From positions 1 through 38,966 of the forward strand of contig CANQOT010000017.1 in the NCBI GenBank assembly GCA_947625555.1: a stretch of DNA of 38,966 bases. Reading direction: 5' to 3'. Every line of letters starts with the position of its first letter. Positions within the stretch are counted from its first letter, which is position 1. The position numbers and the translations under genes were made by a program. This DNA is from an uncultured Clostridia bacterium. GTDB taxonomy: Bacteria; Bacillota; Clostridia; Christensenellales; Borkfalkiaceae. Below the pieces are notes generated by a model. The model saw nothing but the letters and a program-made list of their open reading frames with translations, was not told the origin of the DNA and searched no databases. Positions 24,141-33,327 of the stretch are shown here, in pieces.

Positions 24141-24677
24141 ATGAAGAGAAAGAGGAATCCCATACTTACGATATTTTGGATTACGGCAATTATTTGCTGC
24201 GTATTGCTTGTTGTTGCGGTTATAATATGGTGTACCGATTCGGCCGACCACGGGATGGGGACGGCGGCAACCATTGTTGCAAGTATCGGGGGATCCGGAA
24301 TGGGATTAGACTTGATCGCATATCTTTCCTATTGCATGTTTTCATCGGCTAAGGTTGAAGAGCGCGAGGAAATTCAGCGAGAGTGCAAAGAACAGCAAGA
24401 AAAAATACAGGAGTTTGAGAACTGGAAAATACAGAACATTAAAAAAACAGTGATCGTAAGTGCAACGACTAAAAAAGACAAGGGAAACGCAATGAAAAGA
24501 GGCGTGGTCGGCGGGTTACTTTTCGGAGTCGCGGGATCTGTTATCGGTTCGGCAACAGCACATGAAAATGTTTTTACGACCTTTTTGGTTATTTATACCG
24601 ATGACAGTCGGGAAATCGTGGAAGTCAAAAACGAAAGCGAGCAGTATAATTTTTACATAAAGTATCTGGAAGTGTGA
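24141..24677 (+). CDS. Small membrane protein downstream of RNA element A
   Basis: 178 residues. Two hydrophobic segments (about 8-28 and 42-66) are followed by a charged coiled-coil-like stretch (EEREEIQRECKEQQEKIQEF). A Gly-rich hydrophobic segment (GGLLFGVAGSVIG, about 120-132) and a C-terminal beta-rich FLVIYTDDSREIVEVKNESE follow. The last two features occur together in several uncharacterised Firmicute membrane proteins; I assign no function. GGAG is 9 nt before the ATG and right after the terminator T-run. Its codon use is AT-richer than its neighbours, which may mark recent acquisition. Confidence 0.75.
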   Translation: MKRKRNPILTIFWITAIICCVLLVVAVIIWCTDSADHGMGTAATIVASIGGSGMGLDLIAYLSYCMFSSAKVEEREEIQRECKEQQEKIQEFENWKIQNIKKTVIVSATTKKDKGNAMKRGVVGGLLFGVAGSVIGSATAHENVFTTFLVIYTDDSREIVEVKNESEQYNFYIKYLEV

Positions 24678-24753
24678 TTTGTGTCTGCGATCGCGTTCCC
24701 GATATTCTTATAGCGGACAGGCTAAAAAAATCCCGAAACAGCCTTAAAAATGT

Positions 24754-24782
24754 TTGACAAACGGGGAAAAAGATGATAATCT
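24754..24782 (+). promoter_or_regulatory. Promoter of the infC operon
   Basis: TTGACA (24754-24759), 17 nt, TAATCT (24777-24782). Confidence 0.82.
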
Positions 24783-24788
24783 TATAAA

Positions 24789-24920
24789 GTCAAAGCAGAG
24801 GCGAACCCTTCTCTCCGTAGCTGCACAGGTGGCGCGGGTCAATGATTTCGGAATTGTCACGGTATTTTTCCGTGCATGAATCATTCCAACGGGTTTCCAC
24901 TGCGAAACCCGTTTTTTTTG
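24789..24920 (+). ncRNA. L20-type leader of infC-rpmI-rplT
   Basis: A leader of about 130 nt ends in a strong terminator: ACGGGTTTC / GAAACCCGT (24889-24912) plus eight T residues, with loop CACTGC as in known L20 leaders. Upstream GAATGATTC-like arms (AATGATT 24841-24847, AATCATT 24880-24886) form another helix. In Firmicutes such leaders let ribosomal protein L20 repress its own operon by premature termination. The identification rests on position and on the terminator hairpin. Confidence 0.82.
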
Positions 24921-24928
24921 TGAGGAAT

Positions 24929-25450
<522 letters not shown>

Positions 25451-25522
25451 GAGCGTTCGCGCATGCCGCAGCAGGCCGTGCGCCGCAAATAAAATCGTAA
25501 AACAATCGTGGAGGATAAAGCA

Positions 25523-25723
25523 ATGCCCAAACAGAAATCGCACTCGAGTTCGAAGAAACGCTTTTGGCTCACGGGCACCGGCAAGGTGAACAGGGCCCAC
25601 GGCGGAAAGAACCACAAAGCAGAGACGAAGAACCGCAAGAGAAAGAGAAACCTGCGCAAGGTGACCCTCGTCTCCGAGACGCAAGAGAACACCGTCAAAA
25701 AGATGATTCCTTATAAGGATTAA
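25523..25723 (+). CDS. rpmI: Ribosomal protein bL35
   Basis: 66 residues, MPKQKSHSSSKKRFWLTGTGKVNRAHGG, basic throughout and of normal length. GGAGG lies 8 nt before the ATG; the GTG fifteen nt upstream is inside that site and unlikely to be used. Component of the 50S subunit, co-transcribed with infC and rplT. Confidence 0.97.
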   Translation: MPKQKSHSSSKKRFWLTGTGKVNRAHGGKNHKAETKNRKRKRNLRKVTLVSETQENTVKKMIPYKD

Positions 25724-25738
25724 CGGGAGGGACAAGCA

Positions 25739-26089
25739 ATGAGGATCAAGAGAGGCGTCAACGCAGTCAAAAAACGCAGAAAGATTTTCAAGCTCGCGAA
25801 GGGCTACTTCGGATGCAAGAGCAAGAACTACCGCATCGCGCGGCAGGCAGTGATGAAGTCGCTGCAATATGCCTACGTCGGAAGAAAGAGAAGAAAGCGC
25901 GATATGCGCAACCTTTGGATCGCACGCATCAACGCGGGCGCAAGGCTCAACGGGCTTTCCTATTCCAAGCTCATGCACGGGCTCAAAGTCGCGGGGATCG
26001 AGCTTAACCGCAAGGTCCTTGCCGATCTTGCCGTGACCGACGCGGCCGCATTTGCCGAGATCTGCGGCAAGGCGAAAGCTGCACTGTAA
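25739..26089 (+). CDS. rplT: Ribosomal protein bL20
   Basis: 116 residues with the family signature [20 protein letters not shown] and [20 protein letters not shown]. It is needed early in 50S assembly and is the likely ligand of the leader at 24789-24920. GGGAGG precedes the ATG. A terminator follows directly. Confidence 0.98.
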   Translation: MRIKRGVNAVKKRRKIFKLAKGYFGCKSKNYRIARQAVMKSLQYAYVGRKRRKRDMRNLWIARINAGARLNGLSYSKLMHGLKVAGIELNRKVLADLAVTDAAAFAEICGKAKAAL

Positions 26090-26093
26090 ATTC

Positions 26094-26122
26094 AAAAAAG
26101 CCTTTCCACGAAAGGCTTTTTT
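26094..26122 (+). terminator. Terminator after rplT
   Basis: AAAAAAGCCTTTC-cac-GAAAGGCTTTTTT, perfect arms with A- and T-runs on both sides. Confidence 0.93.
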
Positions 26123-26128
26123 CACATC

Positions 26129-26872
26129 ATGGTCATAACATCCAAACAAAATCCCGCCGTAAAGGAGCTCGCTTCCCTCAAAGAAAAGAAGGGGAGAAGG
26201 GAGCGCGGGAGCTTTCTCGTCGAGGGCGTGAAGATGGTCTCGGAATGTGCCGCATGCGGCATGGAGATCGTGCGCATCGCCCTCCGCGAAGGGTATGAGG
26301 GGGAGAGGCTTCCCTACCCCACGCTCGAACTCGGGGCGGAAGTTTTCCGCCACATCTCGGACGAGAAGGCGCCGCAGGGCATCGTCGCAGAGGTAAAGAT
26401 CCCTTGTTGCGCGCCCGAGCCGCCCCAAAAGAGCTGTCTCTTTCTCGACGGCGTGGCCGATCCCGCCAACGTCGGGGCCATCATCCGTACGGCCGCCGCG
26501 GCGGGGTATGAAGAGATCTACCTTGCCGATTGCGCCGATCCGTACGCGCCCAAGAGCGTGCGGGCGTCGATGAGCGGGGTGTTCTACACAAAGCTCATGC
26601 GCGGCATGCGGGAGGAGCTCTTCGAAGCGCTCCGCGGCATTCCCATGATCGCGGCGGATATGGACGGGGAGGACGCTTTTTCCTTCCTCCCGCCCGAAAA
26701 GTTCTGCCTCTGCATCGGCAACGAGGGGAACGGGCTTTCCGACGCCGTGCGCAAGCGGGCGGCTTACACCGTCGCGATCCCGATGGAGGGGCGCATGGAG
26801 AGCCTGAACGCGGCCGTCTCGGCGAGCGTTCTGATGTATTTTCTAAAAAAGAACAAGGAGAAAGGAATATGA
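26129..26872 (+). CDS. TrmH/SpoU family RNA methyltransferase
   Basis: 247 residues. An N-terminal substrate-binding domain begins with SKQNPAVKELASLKEKKGRRE and FLVEGVKMV. The SPOUT catalytic domain follows with motif 1 DPANVGAIIRTA (about 111-122), motif 2 GNEGNGLS (about 197-204) and motif 3 IPMEGRMESLNAAVSASVLMY. It uses S-adenosylmethionine to 2'-O-methylate a tRNA or 23S rRNA ribose; the target is not predictable (YsgA/RlmB-like). No ribosome site is clear, since the rplT terminator ends 6 nt upstream. The stop overlaps the yebC start by 4 nt. Confidence 0.93.
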   Translation: MVITSKQNPAVKELASLKEKKGRRERGSFLVEGVKMVSECAACGMEIVRIALREGYEGERLPYPTLELGAEVFRHISDEKAPQGIVAEVKIPCCAPEPPQKSCLFLDGVADPANVGAIIRTAAAAGYEEIYLADCADPYAPKSVRASMSGVFYTKLMRGMREELFEALRGIPMIAADMDGEDAFSFLPPEKFCLCIGNEGNGLSDAVRKRAAYTVAIPMEGRMESLNAAVSASVLMYFLKKNKEKGI

Positions 26873-27609
26873 GCGGTCATAGCAAATGGCATAACATTCA
26901 GGCAAAGAAGGGCAAGGCGGACGCCGCGAGAGGGCGCCTCTTCACCAAGATCGGCAAGGAGATCGCCGTCGCCGCCAAGGGCAACCCCAACCCTTCGACC
27001 AACTCCAAGCTCGCCGACGTCATCGCAAAGGCGAAGGCGGCGAACATGCCCAACGACAACATCGAGCGCGCCATCAAACGCGCCGCGGGCGAACTTGCGG
27101 GCAAGGAATTCAAGGAACTCACCTACGAGGGCTACGGCGTGGGCGGCGCGGCCGTCATCATCACGACGCTCACCGATAACATCAACCGTACGGCGGGGGA
27201 TATCCGCGCCATCATGTCGAAGTGCGGCGGCGCGCTCGGGACGACGGGCAGCGTCTCCTACATGTTCGAGGACAAGGGCCTCATCGTCGTCGAAGCGGCT
27301 CCCGGGCTCACGGAGGACGAGGTGACCGACCTCGCCATCGAGGCGGGTGCGGACGACGTTATAACGACCGAGGACGCCTTCGAGGTCTACACCTCGCCCG
27401 AGGCATTCTCCGAGGCGCGTAAATTCCTCGAAGAGAAGGGGCTTACATTCTTGCAGGCAGAGATCACGATGATCCCGCAAAACAAAATCGCACTCGAAGG
27501 CGAGAAACTCGAGACCTTCTTGAAGATGCTCGATAAGCTCGAAGAGAACGACGACGTGCAGGACGTCTATCATAACGTCGACCTTCCCGAAGAGGAAGAA
27601 GAGGAATAA
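26869..27609 (+). CDS. YebC/PmpR family translation-associated regulator
   Basis: 246 residues, beginning MSGHSKWHNIQAKKGKADAARG, the hallmark of the family. GYGVGGAAVIITTLTDNINRT and GSVSYMFEDKG follow, with an acidic tail (EEEEEE). Members bind near RNA polymerase or ribosomes and some relieve stalling at proline stretches. Translationally coupled to the methyltransferase gene (ATGA), with AAAGGA upstream of the ATG. Confidence 0.96.
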   Translation: MSGHSKWHNIQAKKGKADAARGRLFTKIGKEIAVAAKGNPNPSTNSKLADVIAKAKAANMPNDNIERAIKRAAGELAGKEFKELTYEGYGVGGAAVIITTLTDNINRTAGDIRAIMSKCGGALGTTGSVSYMFEDKGLIVVEAAPGLTEDEVTDLAIEAGADDVITTEDAFEVYTSPEAFSEARKFLEEKGLTFLQAEITMIPQNKIALEGEKLETFLKMLDKLEENDDVQDVYHNVDLPEEEEEE

Positions 27610-27633
27610 GACGAGGGGAAATGGAGGATGAGG

Positions 27634-27661
27634 AAAAAGGCGGGGAAGGCCCGCCTTTTTC
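27634..27661 (+). terminator. Terminator after yebC
   Basis: AAAAAGGCGGG-gaagg-CCCGCCTTTTT, 11-bp perfect stem with T-run. Confidence 0.92.
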
Positions 27662-27687
27662 CGTGCAAAAAATTGTTCCGCCGCGAA

Positions 27688-27718
27688 AAAAATCGGCTTG
27701 AAGCCGATTTATTTTTTT
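27688..27718. terminator. Terminator of the Zn-ribbon Nudix gene, possibly bidirectional
   Basis: AAATCGGCTT-ga-AGCCGATTT with ATTTTTTT on the plus side and TTTTTTTCG on the minus side. The stem overlaps the Nudix stop codon (27709-27711). Confidence 0.87.
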
Positions 27719-28200
27719 CTGCCGAGTTCTTGAAGGGCGAAACCTAAAAAATATTCCGCAGTGGAATTTTTCATGATGAGTTCCTTCGCCTCCTCGGGCG
27801 TGCACCATTTCGCCTCGGCGACCTCTTCGTTCAACACGATCTCGCCCTCCTCGGCGGTGACGAGGAAGCCGAGCATCAAAATGTCCTTTGCGTCGTGGTA
27901 GCGGGAAGCGAGGTACTTCCACTTGACGGCGGAAAGGTCGGTCTCCTCTTTGAGTTCGCGGGGGATGGCTTTCTCGGCGCTCTCGCCCTTCTTGACATAG
28001 CCAGCAAAGAGTTTGAAAGCATCGTCCTGCACATGCCGCGCGAGCAAGATCTTGCTCGCCGCACGGTCCACGACGACCATTGAAACGGCCACGGGGAAGA
28101 AGGGGAATTTATACTTGTGACAGGTCTCGCAGTAAGGTACGAGACCTTCGTTTTCGAGAAACCGTAGCCCGAGCTTCGAACCGCAATCTCTGCAAAACAT
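27709..28200 (-). CDS. Nudix hydrolase with N-terminal zinc ribbon (NudC-like)
   Basis: 163 residues. A zinc ribbon lies at the N-terminus: CRDC at residue 3 and CETC at about 24. The Nudix box is G-Y-V-K-K-G-E (about 67) followed by REL and KEETDL. The order zinc ribbon then Nudix recalls NAD(H) pyrophosphatase NudC, but the SQPWPFPxS motif of true NudC is not present, so the substrate is open. AAGGAGGG lies just before the ATG. Divergent from purA. Confidence 0.9.
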   Translation of the reverse strand: MFCRDCGSKLGLRFLENEGLVPYCETCHKYKFPFFPVAVSMVVVDRAASKILLARHVQDDAFKLFAGYVKKGESAEKAIPRELKEETDLSAVKWKYLASRYHDAKDILMLGFLVTAEEGEIVLNEEVAEAKWCTPEEAKELIMKNSTAEYFLGFALQELGRKK

Positions 28201-28223
28201 ATATTTCCCTCCTTTTTTTTATC

Positions 28224-28252
28224 ATTTTAACGCCGCTTGGCCCGTTTGTCAA
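28224..28252 (-). promoter_or_regulatory. Promoter of the Zn-ribbon Nudix gene
   Basis: -35 TTGACA (28247-28252), 17 nt, -10 TAAAAT (28224-28229). Confidence 0.88.
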
Positions 28253-28321
28253 CCCCAAACGGCAAAAATTTTCTCCCTCAGCCCGCCGCGCAACAAGAAC
28301 GCGAAAATGTAGGCGTTGCGC

Positions 28322-28350
28322 TTGACAAGGCCGCTCCCGTATAGTATAAT
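28322..28350 (+). promoter_or_regulatory. Promoter of the purA operon
   Basis: Consensus TTGACA (28322-28327), 17 nt, TATAAT (28345-28350). It drives the six-gene run that ends at 35338-35382. No purine-type riboswitch is seen in the roughly 50-nt leader. Confidence 0.9.
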
Positions 28351-28407
28351 AAAGTATCGTTTTTGAAGGGCTGTATAGCTTTTCGCACGGGCGGGAAGGA
28401 GAAAGAC

Positions 28408-29682
28408 ATGCTTACATCGATCTGCGGCATCAACTGGGGCGACGAGGGCAAGGGCAAGATGGTGGACCTCTTGTCCGAGGGCTACGACTATGTCTGCCGC
28501 TACCAGGGCGGGAACAACGCGGGGCATACCGTTATCAACGAACGCGGCAAGTTCATTCTGAACCTGTTGCCCTCGGGGATCCTGCGCGAAAACGTCGTAA
28601 ACGTGCTCGGCCCGGGCATGGCGATCGATATCAGGCATCTCACGGAAGAGATAGGGCGTCTGCGGGAAAAGGGCGTCAAGATCACGCCCGAGAACCTTAA
28701 AATCAGCGACAGGGCGATCATCACCATGCCGTACCATGTCCTTTTGGATTGCCTCGAAGAAGATCGTCTTGCCGATCAAAAATTCGGCTCCACCCGCCGC
28801 GGCATTGCGCCCGTGTATGCCGATAAATACATGAAGAAGGCCTTCCGCATGGGGGAACTTCTCGATCCCGATAGCCTTTTCGAACGGGCCAAGGGCATCG
28901 TCGAATGGAAGAACCTCACGGTCGCGGGCGGTTATGGGCATGCGCCCGTCACGGCGGAAGAGGTCGTCGCATACTTCAAGACATACGGGCTTCCCCTCAA
29001 AGATCACATCTGCGATACGGGGCTCCTGCTCGACCGCGCCAACAGGGCGGGCAAAAAGATCATGTTCGAGGCCCAGCTTGGTGCGCTGCGCGATATCGAC
29101 TTCGGCATCTATCCCTATACGTCGAGCTCCTCGACGATTGCGGCCTATGCGCCCATCGGCGCGGGCGTCCCGCATCTCAAACTCGATAAGTCCATCGGCG
29201 TCATGAAGGCCTATTCCACCTGCGTGGGAGAGGGCCCCTTTACGGCGGAATACTTCGGCGAGAAGGCAGAAAAACTCCGCGCGGCGGGCGGCGAATACGG
29301 CGCGGCGACGGGCAGACCGAGGAGGGTGGGGCCCTTCGACGTGGTCGCCTCCTCCTACGGCATCCGGTGTCAGGGGGCCGACGAGATCGCGCTCACAAAG
29401 CTCGATATCCTCTCGGCCTATGAGGAGATCGAAGTATGCACCGCCTACGAGCTCGACGGGAAGATCATTCGCGAGTTCCCTTACCCGGGCGCGCTGGACC
29501 GCTGCAAGCCCGTCTTTGAAAAGGTCAAGGGCTGGCATACGGATATTTCCAAGTGCCGCAAAAAAGAGCAACTTCCCCGCGAGGCGCTCGCCTACATTTC
29601 TTACCTCGAAGAGGCCTGCGGCTGCAACATCGTCTACGTTGCCGTGGGCGCCGAGCGCGACGCCTGTATCAAACTCAAATAG
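28408..29682 (+). CDS. purA: Adenylosuccinate synthase
   Basis: 424 residues. GTP-binding WGDEGKGK lies near the start with the catalytic Asp; GGNNAGHT carries the catalytic His. KFGSTRRGIAP, the switch region, and GRPRRVGPFD follow. It joins IMP and aspartate with GTP in the first committed step to AMP. I start at ATG 28408 after AAGGAG; the open frame reaches back to 28363 without a ribosome site. First gene of the operon. Confidence 0.97.
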   Translation: MLTSICGINWGDEGKGKMVDLLSEGYDYVCRYQGGNNAGHTVINERGKFILNLLPSGILRENVVNVLGPGMAIDIRHLTEEIGRLREKGVKITPENLKISDRAIITMPYHVLLDCLEEDRLADQKFGSTRRGIAPVYADKYMKKAFRMGELLDPDSLFERAKGIVEWKNLTVAGGYGHAPVTAEEVVAYFKTYGLPLKDHICDTGLLLDRANRAGKKIMFEAQLGALRDIDFGIYPYTSSSSTIAAYAPIGAGVPHLKLDKSIGVMKAYSTCVGEGPFTAEYFGEKAEKLRAAGGEYGAATGRPRRVGPFDVVASSYGIRCQGADEIALTKLDILSAYEEIEVCTAYELDGKIIREFPYPGALDRCKPVFEKVKGWHTDISKCRKKEQLPREALAYISYLEEACGCNIVYVAVGAERDACIKLK

Positions 29683-29684
29683 CC

Positions 29685-30524
29685 ATGATGAGAACGTTTT
29701 GGAAAATGCACGGGATCGGGAATGATTATATCTACTTCGATTGCTTCGAAGAGGACCTTCCCGCGCCCGAAAAACTTGCAGTAAGACTTTCCGACCGCCA
29801 TTTTTCCGTCGGCGGCGACGGGATCGTGCTCATCCTCCCGAGCGCGTGCGCAGACGCCAAAATGCGCATGTTCAATGCGGACGGGAGCGAGGGGAAGATG
29901 TGCGGCAACGCCATCCGCTGCGTCGGAAAGTTCCTCTACGAAGTCAAACACATCGAAAAAGATATTATGACCGTCGAGACGCTTTCGGGCATCAAGACGT
30001 TGAAGATCTTCTCTAAGGGCGGCGTCGTGAACGCCGTGACTGCGAATATGGGCAGGGCGGAGCTCTCTCCCGAAAAGATCCCCGCGCGCATCGGGGGGAA
30101 GGAGATCGTCTCGCAGCCCCTCGAAGTGGGGGGAGAGACCTACCGCGTGACCTGCCTTTCCATGGGCAACCCGCACTGCGTCGTATTCGGCGGCGATCCC
30201 GACGGTTTGGAACTCGAAAAGGTGGGCCCGCTCTTCGAGCATCATGCGGCCTTTCCCGAGCGCGTCAACACGGAATTTGTGCACGTCCTCGAAAGAAACG
30301 TCCTCAAAATGCGCGTTTGGGAGCGCGGCAGCGGGGAGACGTGGGCGTGCGGAACGGGCGCGTGCGCGGCGGCCGTCGCGGGCGTCCTCAACGGGCACTG
30401 CGAAAAAAATACCGATATCACCGTAAAATTGAAGGGCGGGGACCTTGTCATCCGCTATGACGGGGACGAAGTCTTGATGACGGGCCCCGCAGCGTTTGCC
30501 TTTCGGGGCACGGTCGAAATATAG
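29685..30524 (+). CDS. dapF: Diaminopimelate epimerase
   Basis: 279 residues. The two catalytic Cys lie in KMCGNAIRCVG (about residue 66) and WACGTGACAAA (about 218). The N-terminal WKMHGIGNDYIYFD is the family start. It interconverts LL- and meso-diaminopimelate for lysine and peptidoglycan. Only 2 nt separate it from purA and no ribosome site is evident, so it probably depends on translational coupling. Confidence 0.96.
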   Translation: MMRTFWKMHGIGNDYIYFDCFEEDLPAPEKLAVRLSDRHFSVGGDGIVLILPSACADAKMRMFNADGSEGKMCGNAIRCVGKFLYEVKHIEKDIMTVETLSGIKTLKIFSKGGVVNAVTANMGRAELSPEKIPARIGGKEIVSQPLEVGGETYRVTCLSMGNPHCVVFGGDPDGLELEKVGPLFEHHAAFPERVNTEFVHVLERNVLKMRVWERGSGETWACGTGACAAAVAGVLNGHCEKNTDITVKLKGGDLVIRYDGDEVLMTGPAAFAFRGTVEI

Positions 30525-30539
30525 GGCGAGAGGTACACT

Positions 30540-32147
30540 ATGACGAAATATATCTTCGTGACGGGCGGCGTTGTATCGGGGCTCGGAAAGGGGATCACTG
30601 CGGCATCTTTGGGGCGCCTCCTCAAAATGCGCGGGTATAAGGTCGCGTCGCAAAAACTCGACCCCTATATCAACATCGACCCCGGGACGATGAGCCCCTA
30701 CCAGCACGGCGAGGTGTTCGTCACCGAGGACGGCGCAGAGACCGACCTCGACCTCGGCCACTACGAGCGTTTCATCGACGAAGATCTCAACAAATTCTCC
30801 AACCTCACGACGGGGAAGGTCTATTGGAATGTACTCCATAAGGAGCGCGCGGGGGAATACCTCGGCCAGACGGTGCAGGTCATCCCGCACGTCACGAACG
30901 AGATCAAGTCCTTCATCTATCAGGTGGGGAAGGCGACGGGCGCGGATATCGTCATCACCGAGATCGGCGGCACGACGGGCGACATCGAGAGCCAACCCTT
31001 TTTGGAGGCCATTCGTCAGGTCGCCCGCGAAGTGGGCAGGGAGAACTGCTGCTTTATCCATGTGACCCTCGTCCCGTACATTTCGGGCTCGTGCGAATTT
31101 AAGAGCAAACCCACCCAGCATTCCGTCAAGGAATTGCAGGGGATGGGGATCTTCCCCGATATCATCGTCGCCCGCGTCGACGAGCCGATGCCCGAGGCCA
31201 TCCGCGAGAAGATCGCGATGTTCTGCAACGTGCGCCCCGAGTGCTGTATCGAGAACCTCACGGTGCCCGTTCTCTACGAGGCGCCCATGATGCTCGAACG
31301 GAGCAACCTTTCGACCATCGTCTGCAAGATCTTACAGCTCGCTCCCAACGAGATCGATATGAGCGAGTGGGAAGAGATGCTCGCCCGCATCCATGCGCGC
31401 AGCAAGACGGTCAGGATCGCCCTCTGCGGCAAATACGTCCAGCTCCACGACGCCTACCTTTCCGTCGCCGAAGCGCTCGCCCACGGCGGGTACGAGACGG
31501 ACGCCAAGGTGGAGATCGATTGGGTGGATACCGAGAAGATCAATTCCTCCAACGTCGACGCGCTCCTCAAAGGCGCAGACGGCATTCTCATTCCGGGCGG
31601 GTTCGGCGTCCGCGGCATCGAAGGGAAGGTCCTCGCCTGCCGCTACGCCCGTGAGCACAATATCCCGTTCCTCGGCCTCTGCCTCGGCATGCACATCGTC
31701 GCCATCGAGTTTGCCCGCGATGTTTTAGGCCTTGCCGACGCCAACTCCTCGGAATTTTTCCCCGAGGGAAAGCATTCCGTCATCGACCTTATGCCCGACC
31801 AGTACGGCGTGAAGATGGGGGGCACGATGCGCCTCGGGGCCTATCCCTGCAAGGTGCTCGGCGGGAAGATGCTCGCGGCCTACGGGACGGATACCGTCTC
31901 CGAGCGGCACCGCCATCGCTTCGAATTCAACAACGACTATCGCGCGGCATTCGAAGCGAACGGCATGAAGATCGTCGGGACTTCGCCCGACGGTTCCCTC
32001 GTCGAAGCGCTCGAATATCCCGCAAACGATTTCTTCGTGGCGGTGCAGTTCCATCCCGAATTCAAATCCCGCCCCAACAGTGCGCACCCGCTCTTCCGCG
32101 AGTTCGTGCGGGCGGCGGTGAAATATCGTCAAAATCATGAAAATTAA
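30540..32147 (+). CDS. pyrG: CTP synthase
   Basis: 535 residues. The synthetase domain has [17 protein letters not shown] (P-loop) and [17 protein letters not shown]. The class I glutamine amidotransferase domain has the nucleophile Cys in FLGLCLGMH (about 381) and His/Glu in [10 protein letters not shown]. It aminates UTP to CTP. GAGAGG precedes the ATG. Its last 11 nt overlap dapL. Confidence 0.98.
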   Translation: MTKYIFVTGGVVSGLGKGITAASLGRLLKMRGYKVASQKLDPYINIDPGTMSPYQHGEVFVTEDGAETDLDLGHYERFIDEDLNKFSNLTTGKVYWNVLHKERAGEYLGQTVQVIPHVTNEIKSFIYQVGKATGADIVITEIGGTTGDIESQPFLEAIRQVAREVGRENCCFIHVTLVPYISGSCEFKSKPTQHSVKELQGMGIFPDIIVARVDEPMPEAIREKIAMFCNVRPECCIENLTVPVLYEAPMMLERSNLSTIVCKILQLAPNEIDMSEWEEMLARIHARSKTVRIALCGKYVQLHDAYLSVAEALAHGGYETDAKVEIDWVDTEKINSSNVDALLKGADGILIPGGFGVRGIEGKVLACRYAREHNIPFLGLCLGMHIVAIEFARDVLGLADANSSEFFPEGKHSVIDLMPDQYGVKMGGTMRLGAYPCKVLGGKMLAAYGTDTVSERHRHRFEFNNDYRAAFEANGMKIVGTSPDGSLVEALEYPANDFFVAVQFHPEFKSRPNSAHPLFREFVRAAVKYRQNHEN

Positions 32148-33327
32148 CGAAAATTTTTTCAACTTATCCGAGAATTATCTGTTCTCGACGGTGGGCGCCA
32201 AGGTGAGCGCCTATCAGAAGGCGCATCCCGAAAAGAAGGTCATCAAGCTCTCGATCGGGGACGTCACTTGTCCGCTCGCGCCCTCCGTCATCGCGGCCAT
32301 GCACCGCGCCGTGGACGACCTCGCCCGCGCGGAGACCTTCAAGGGATATGGACCCGACCGCTATTGCTATGGGTACGATGTCCTCATCGATTCCATCAAG
32401 GGGAGCTATGCGCGCAAGGGCGTCGCCCTCTCTTCGGACGAGATCTTCATCTCCGACGGCGCGAAGTCCGACCTCGGCAACCTCCTCGATCTGTTTTCGG
32501 CGGACAATACCGCCCTCATTCCCGATCCCGTCTATCCCGTCTATGTGGACACCAACGTGATGGCGGGGCGCAAGGTCGTCTTTGCGAACGCGAACGAGGG
32601 GAACATGTTCTTGCCCATGCCCGACGAGAAGGTGCAATCAGATATCATCTACATCTGCTCGCCCAACAACCCGACGGGCGCCGCATACGACCGCGTTCAG
32701 TTAAAGGCGTGGGTGGATCATGCGATAAGGCACGGCGCCATTATTTTGTACGACGCCGCATATGAATACTTTATCACCGATCCCGCCCTTCCCCGCAGCA
32801 TCTTCGAGATCGAGGGCGCGCGGGAATGTGCGATCGAGATCTGCTCCTATTCCAAGACGGCGGGCTTCACGGGCGTGCGCTGCGGCTATACCGTCGTACC
32901 CAATACGTTGAAGCGGGGCGGGGCCCTTTTGAACCGCCTTTGGGCGCGTCGGCAATCGACGAAGTTCAACGGCGCGTCCTATATCGCGCAGATGGGGGCG
33001 GCGGCCGTCTTTACCGAAGAGGGGGAAAGGGAGATCGCGGTGAATATCGACCGCTATCGCGGCAATGCAAAGCGCATTTCGGAGTGCCTCGAAGGGCTCG
33101 GCATCTGGTTCACGGGCGGCAAAAATTCGCCCTATCTTTGGATGAAGTGCCCCCGCGGTATGAAGAGCTGGGAATTTTTCGATCATCTTTTGGAACGGGC
33201 AAACGTCGTCGGCACACCGGGGAGCGGCTTCGGCAAGAACGGCGAGGGCTTTTTCCGCCTCACCGCGTTCGGAACGCCGGAGAACACCCGCGAGGCATGC
33301 CAAAGACTCGGGGAGATTTTGAAATGA
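32137..33327 (+). CDS. dapL: LL-diaminopimelate aminotransferase
   Basis: 396 residues, class I/II PLP fold. The family opening [28 protein letters not shown] and the PLP-binding Lys in [19 protein letters not shown] (about 240) identify DapL. It makes LL-diaminopimelate directly from tetrahydrodipicolinate, and with dapF in the same operon completes the short aminotransferase route. It starts inside the end of pyrG and overlaps malQ by 4 nt. Confidence 0.96.
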   Translation: MKINENFFNLSENYLFSTVGAKVSAYQKAHPEKKVIKLSIGDVTCPLAPSVIAAMHRAVDDLARAETFKGYGPDRYCYGYDVLIDSIKGSYARKGVALSSDEIFISDGAKSDLGNLLDLFSADNTALIPDPVYPVYVDTNVMAGRKVVFANANEGNMFLPMPDEKVQSDIIYICSPNNPTGAAYDRVQLKAWVDHAIRHGAIILYDAAYEYFITDPALPRSIFEIEGARECAIEICSYSKTAGFTGVRCGYTVVPNTLKRGGALLNRLWARRQSTKFNGASYIAQMGAAAVFTEEGEREIAVNIDRYRGNAKRISECLEGLGIWFTGGKNSPYLWMKCPRGMKSWEFFDHLLERANVVGTPGSGFGKNGEGFFRLTAFGTPENTREACQRLGEILK

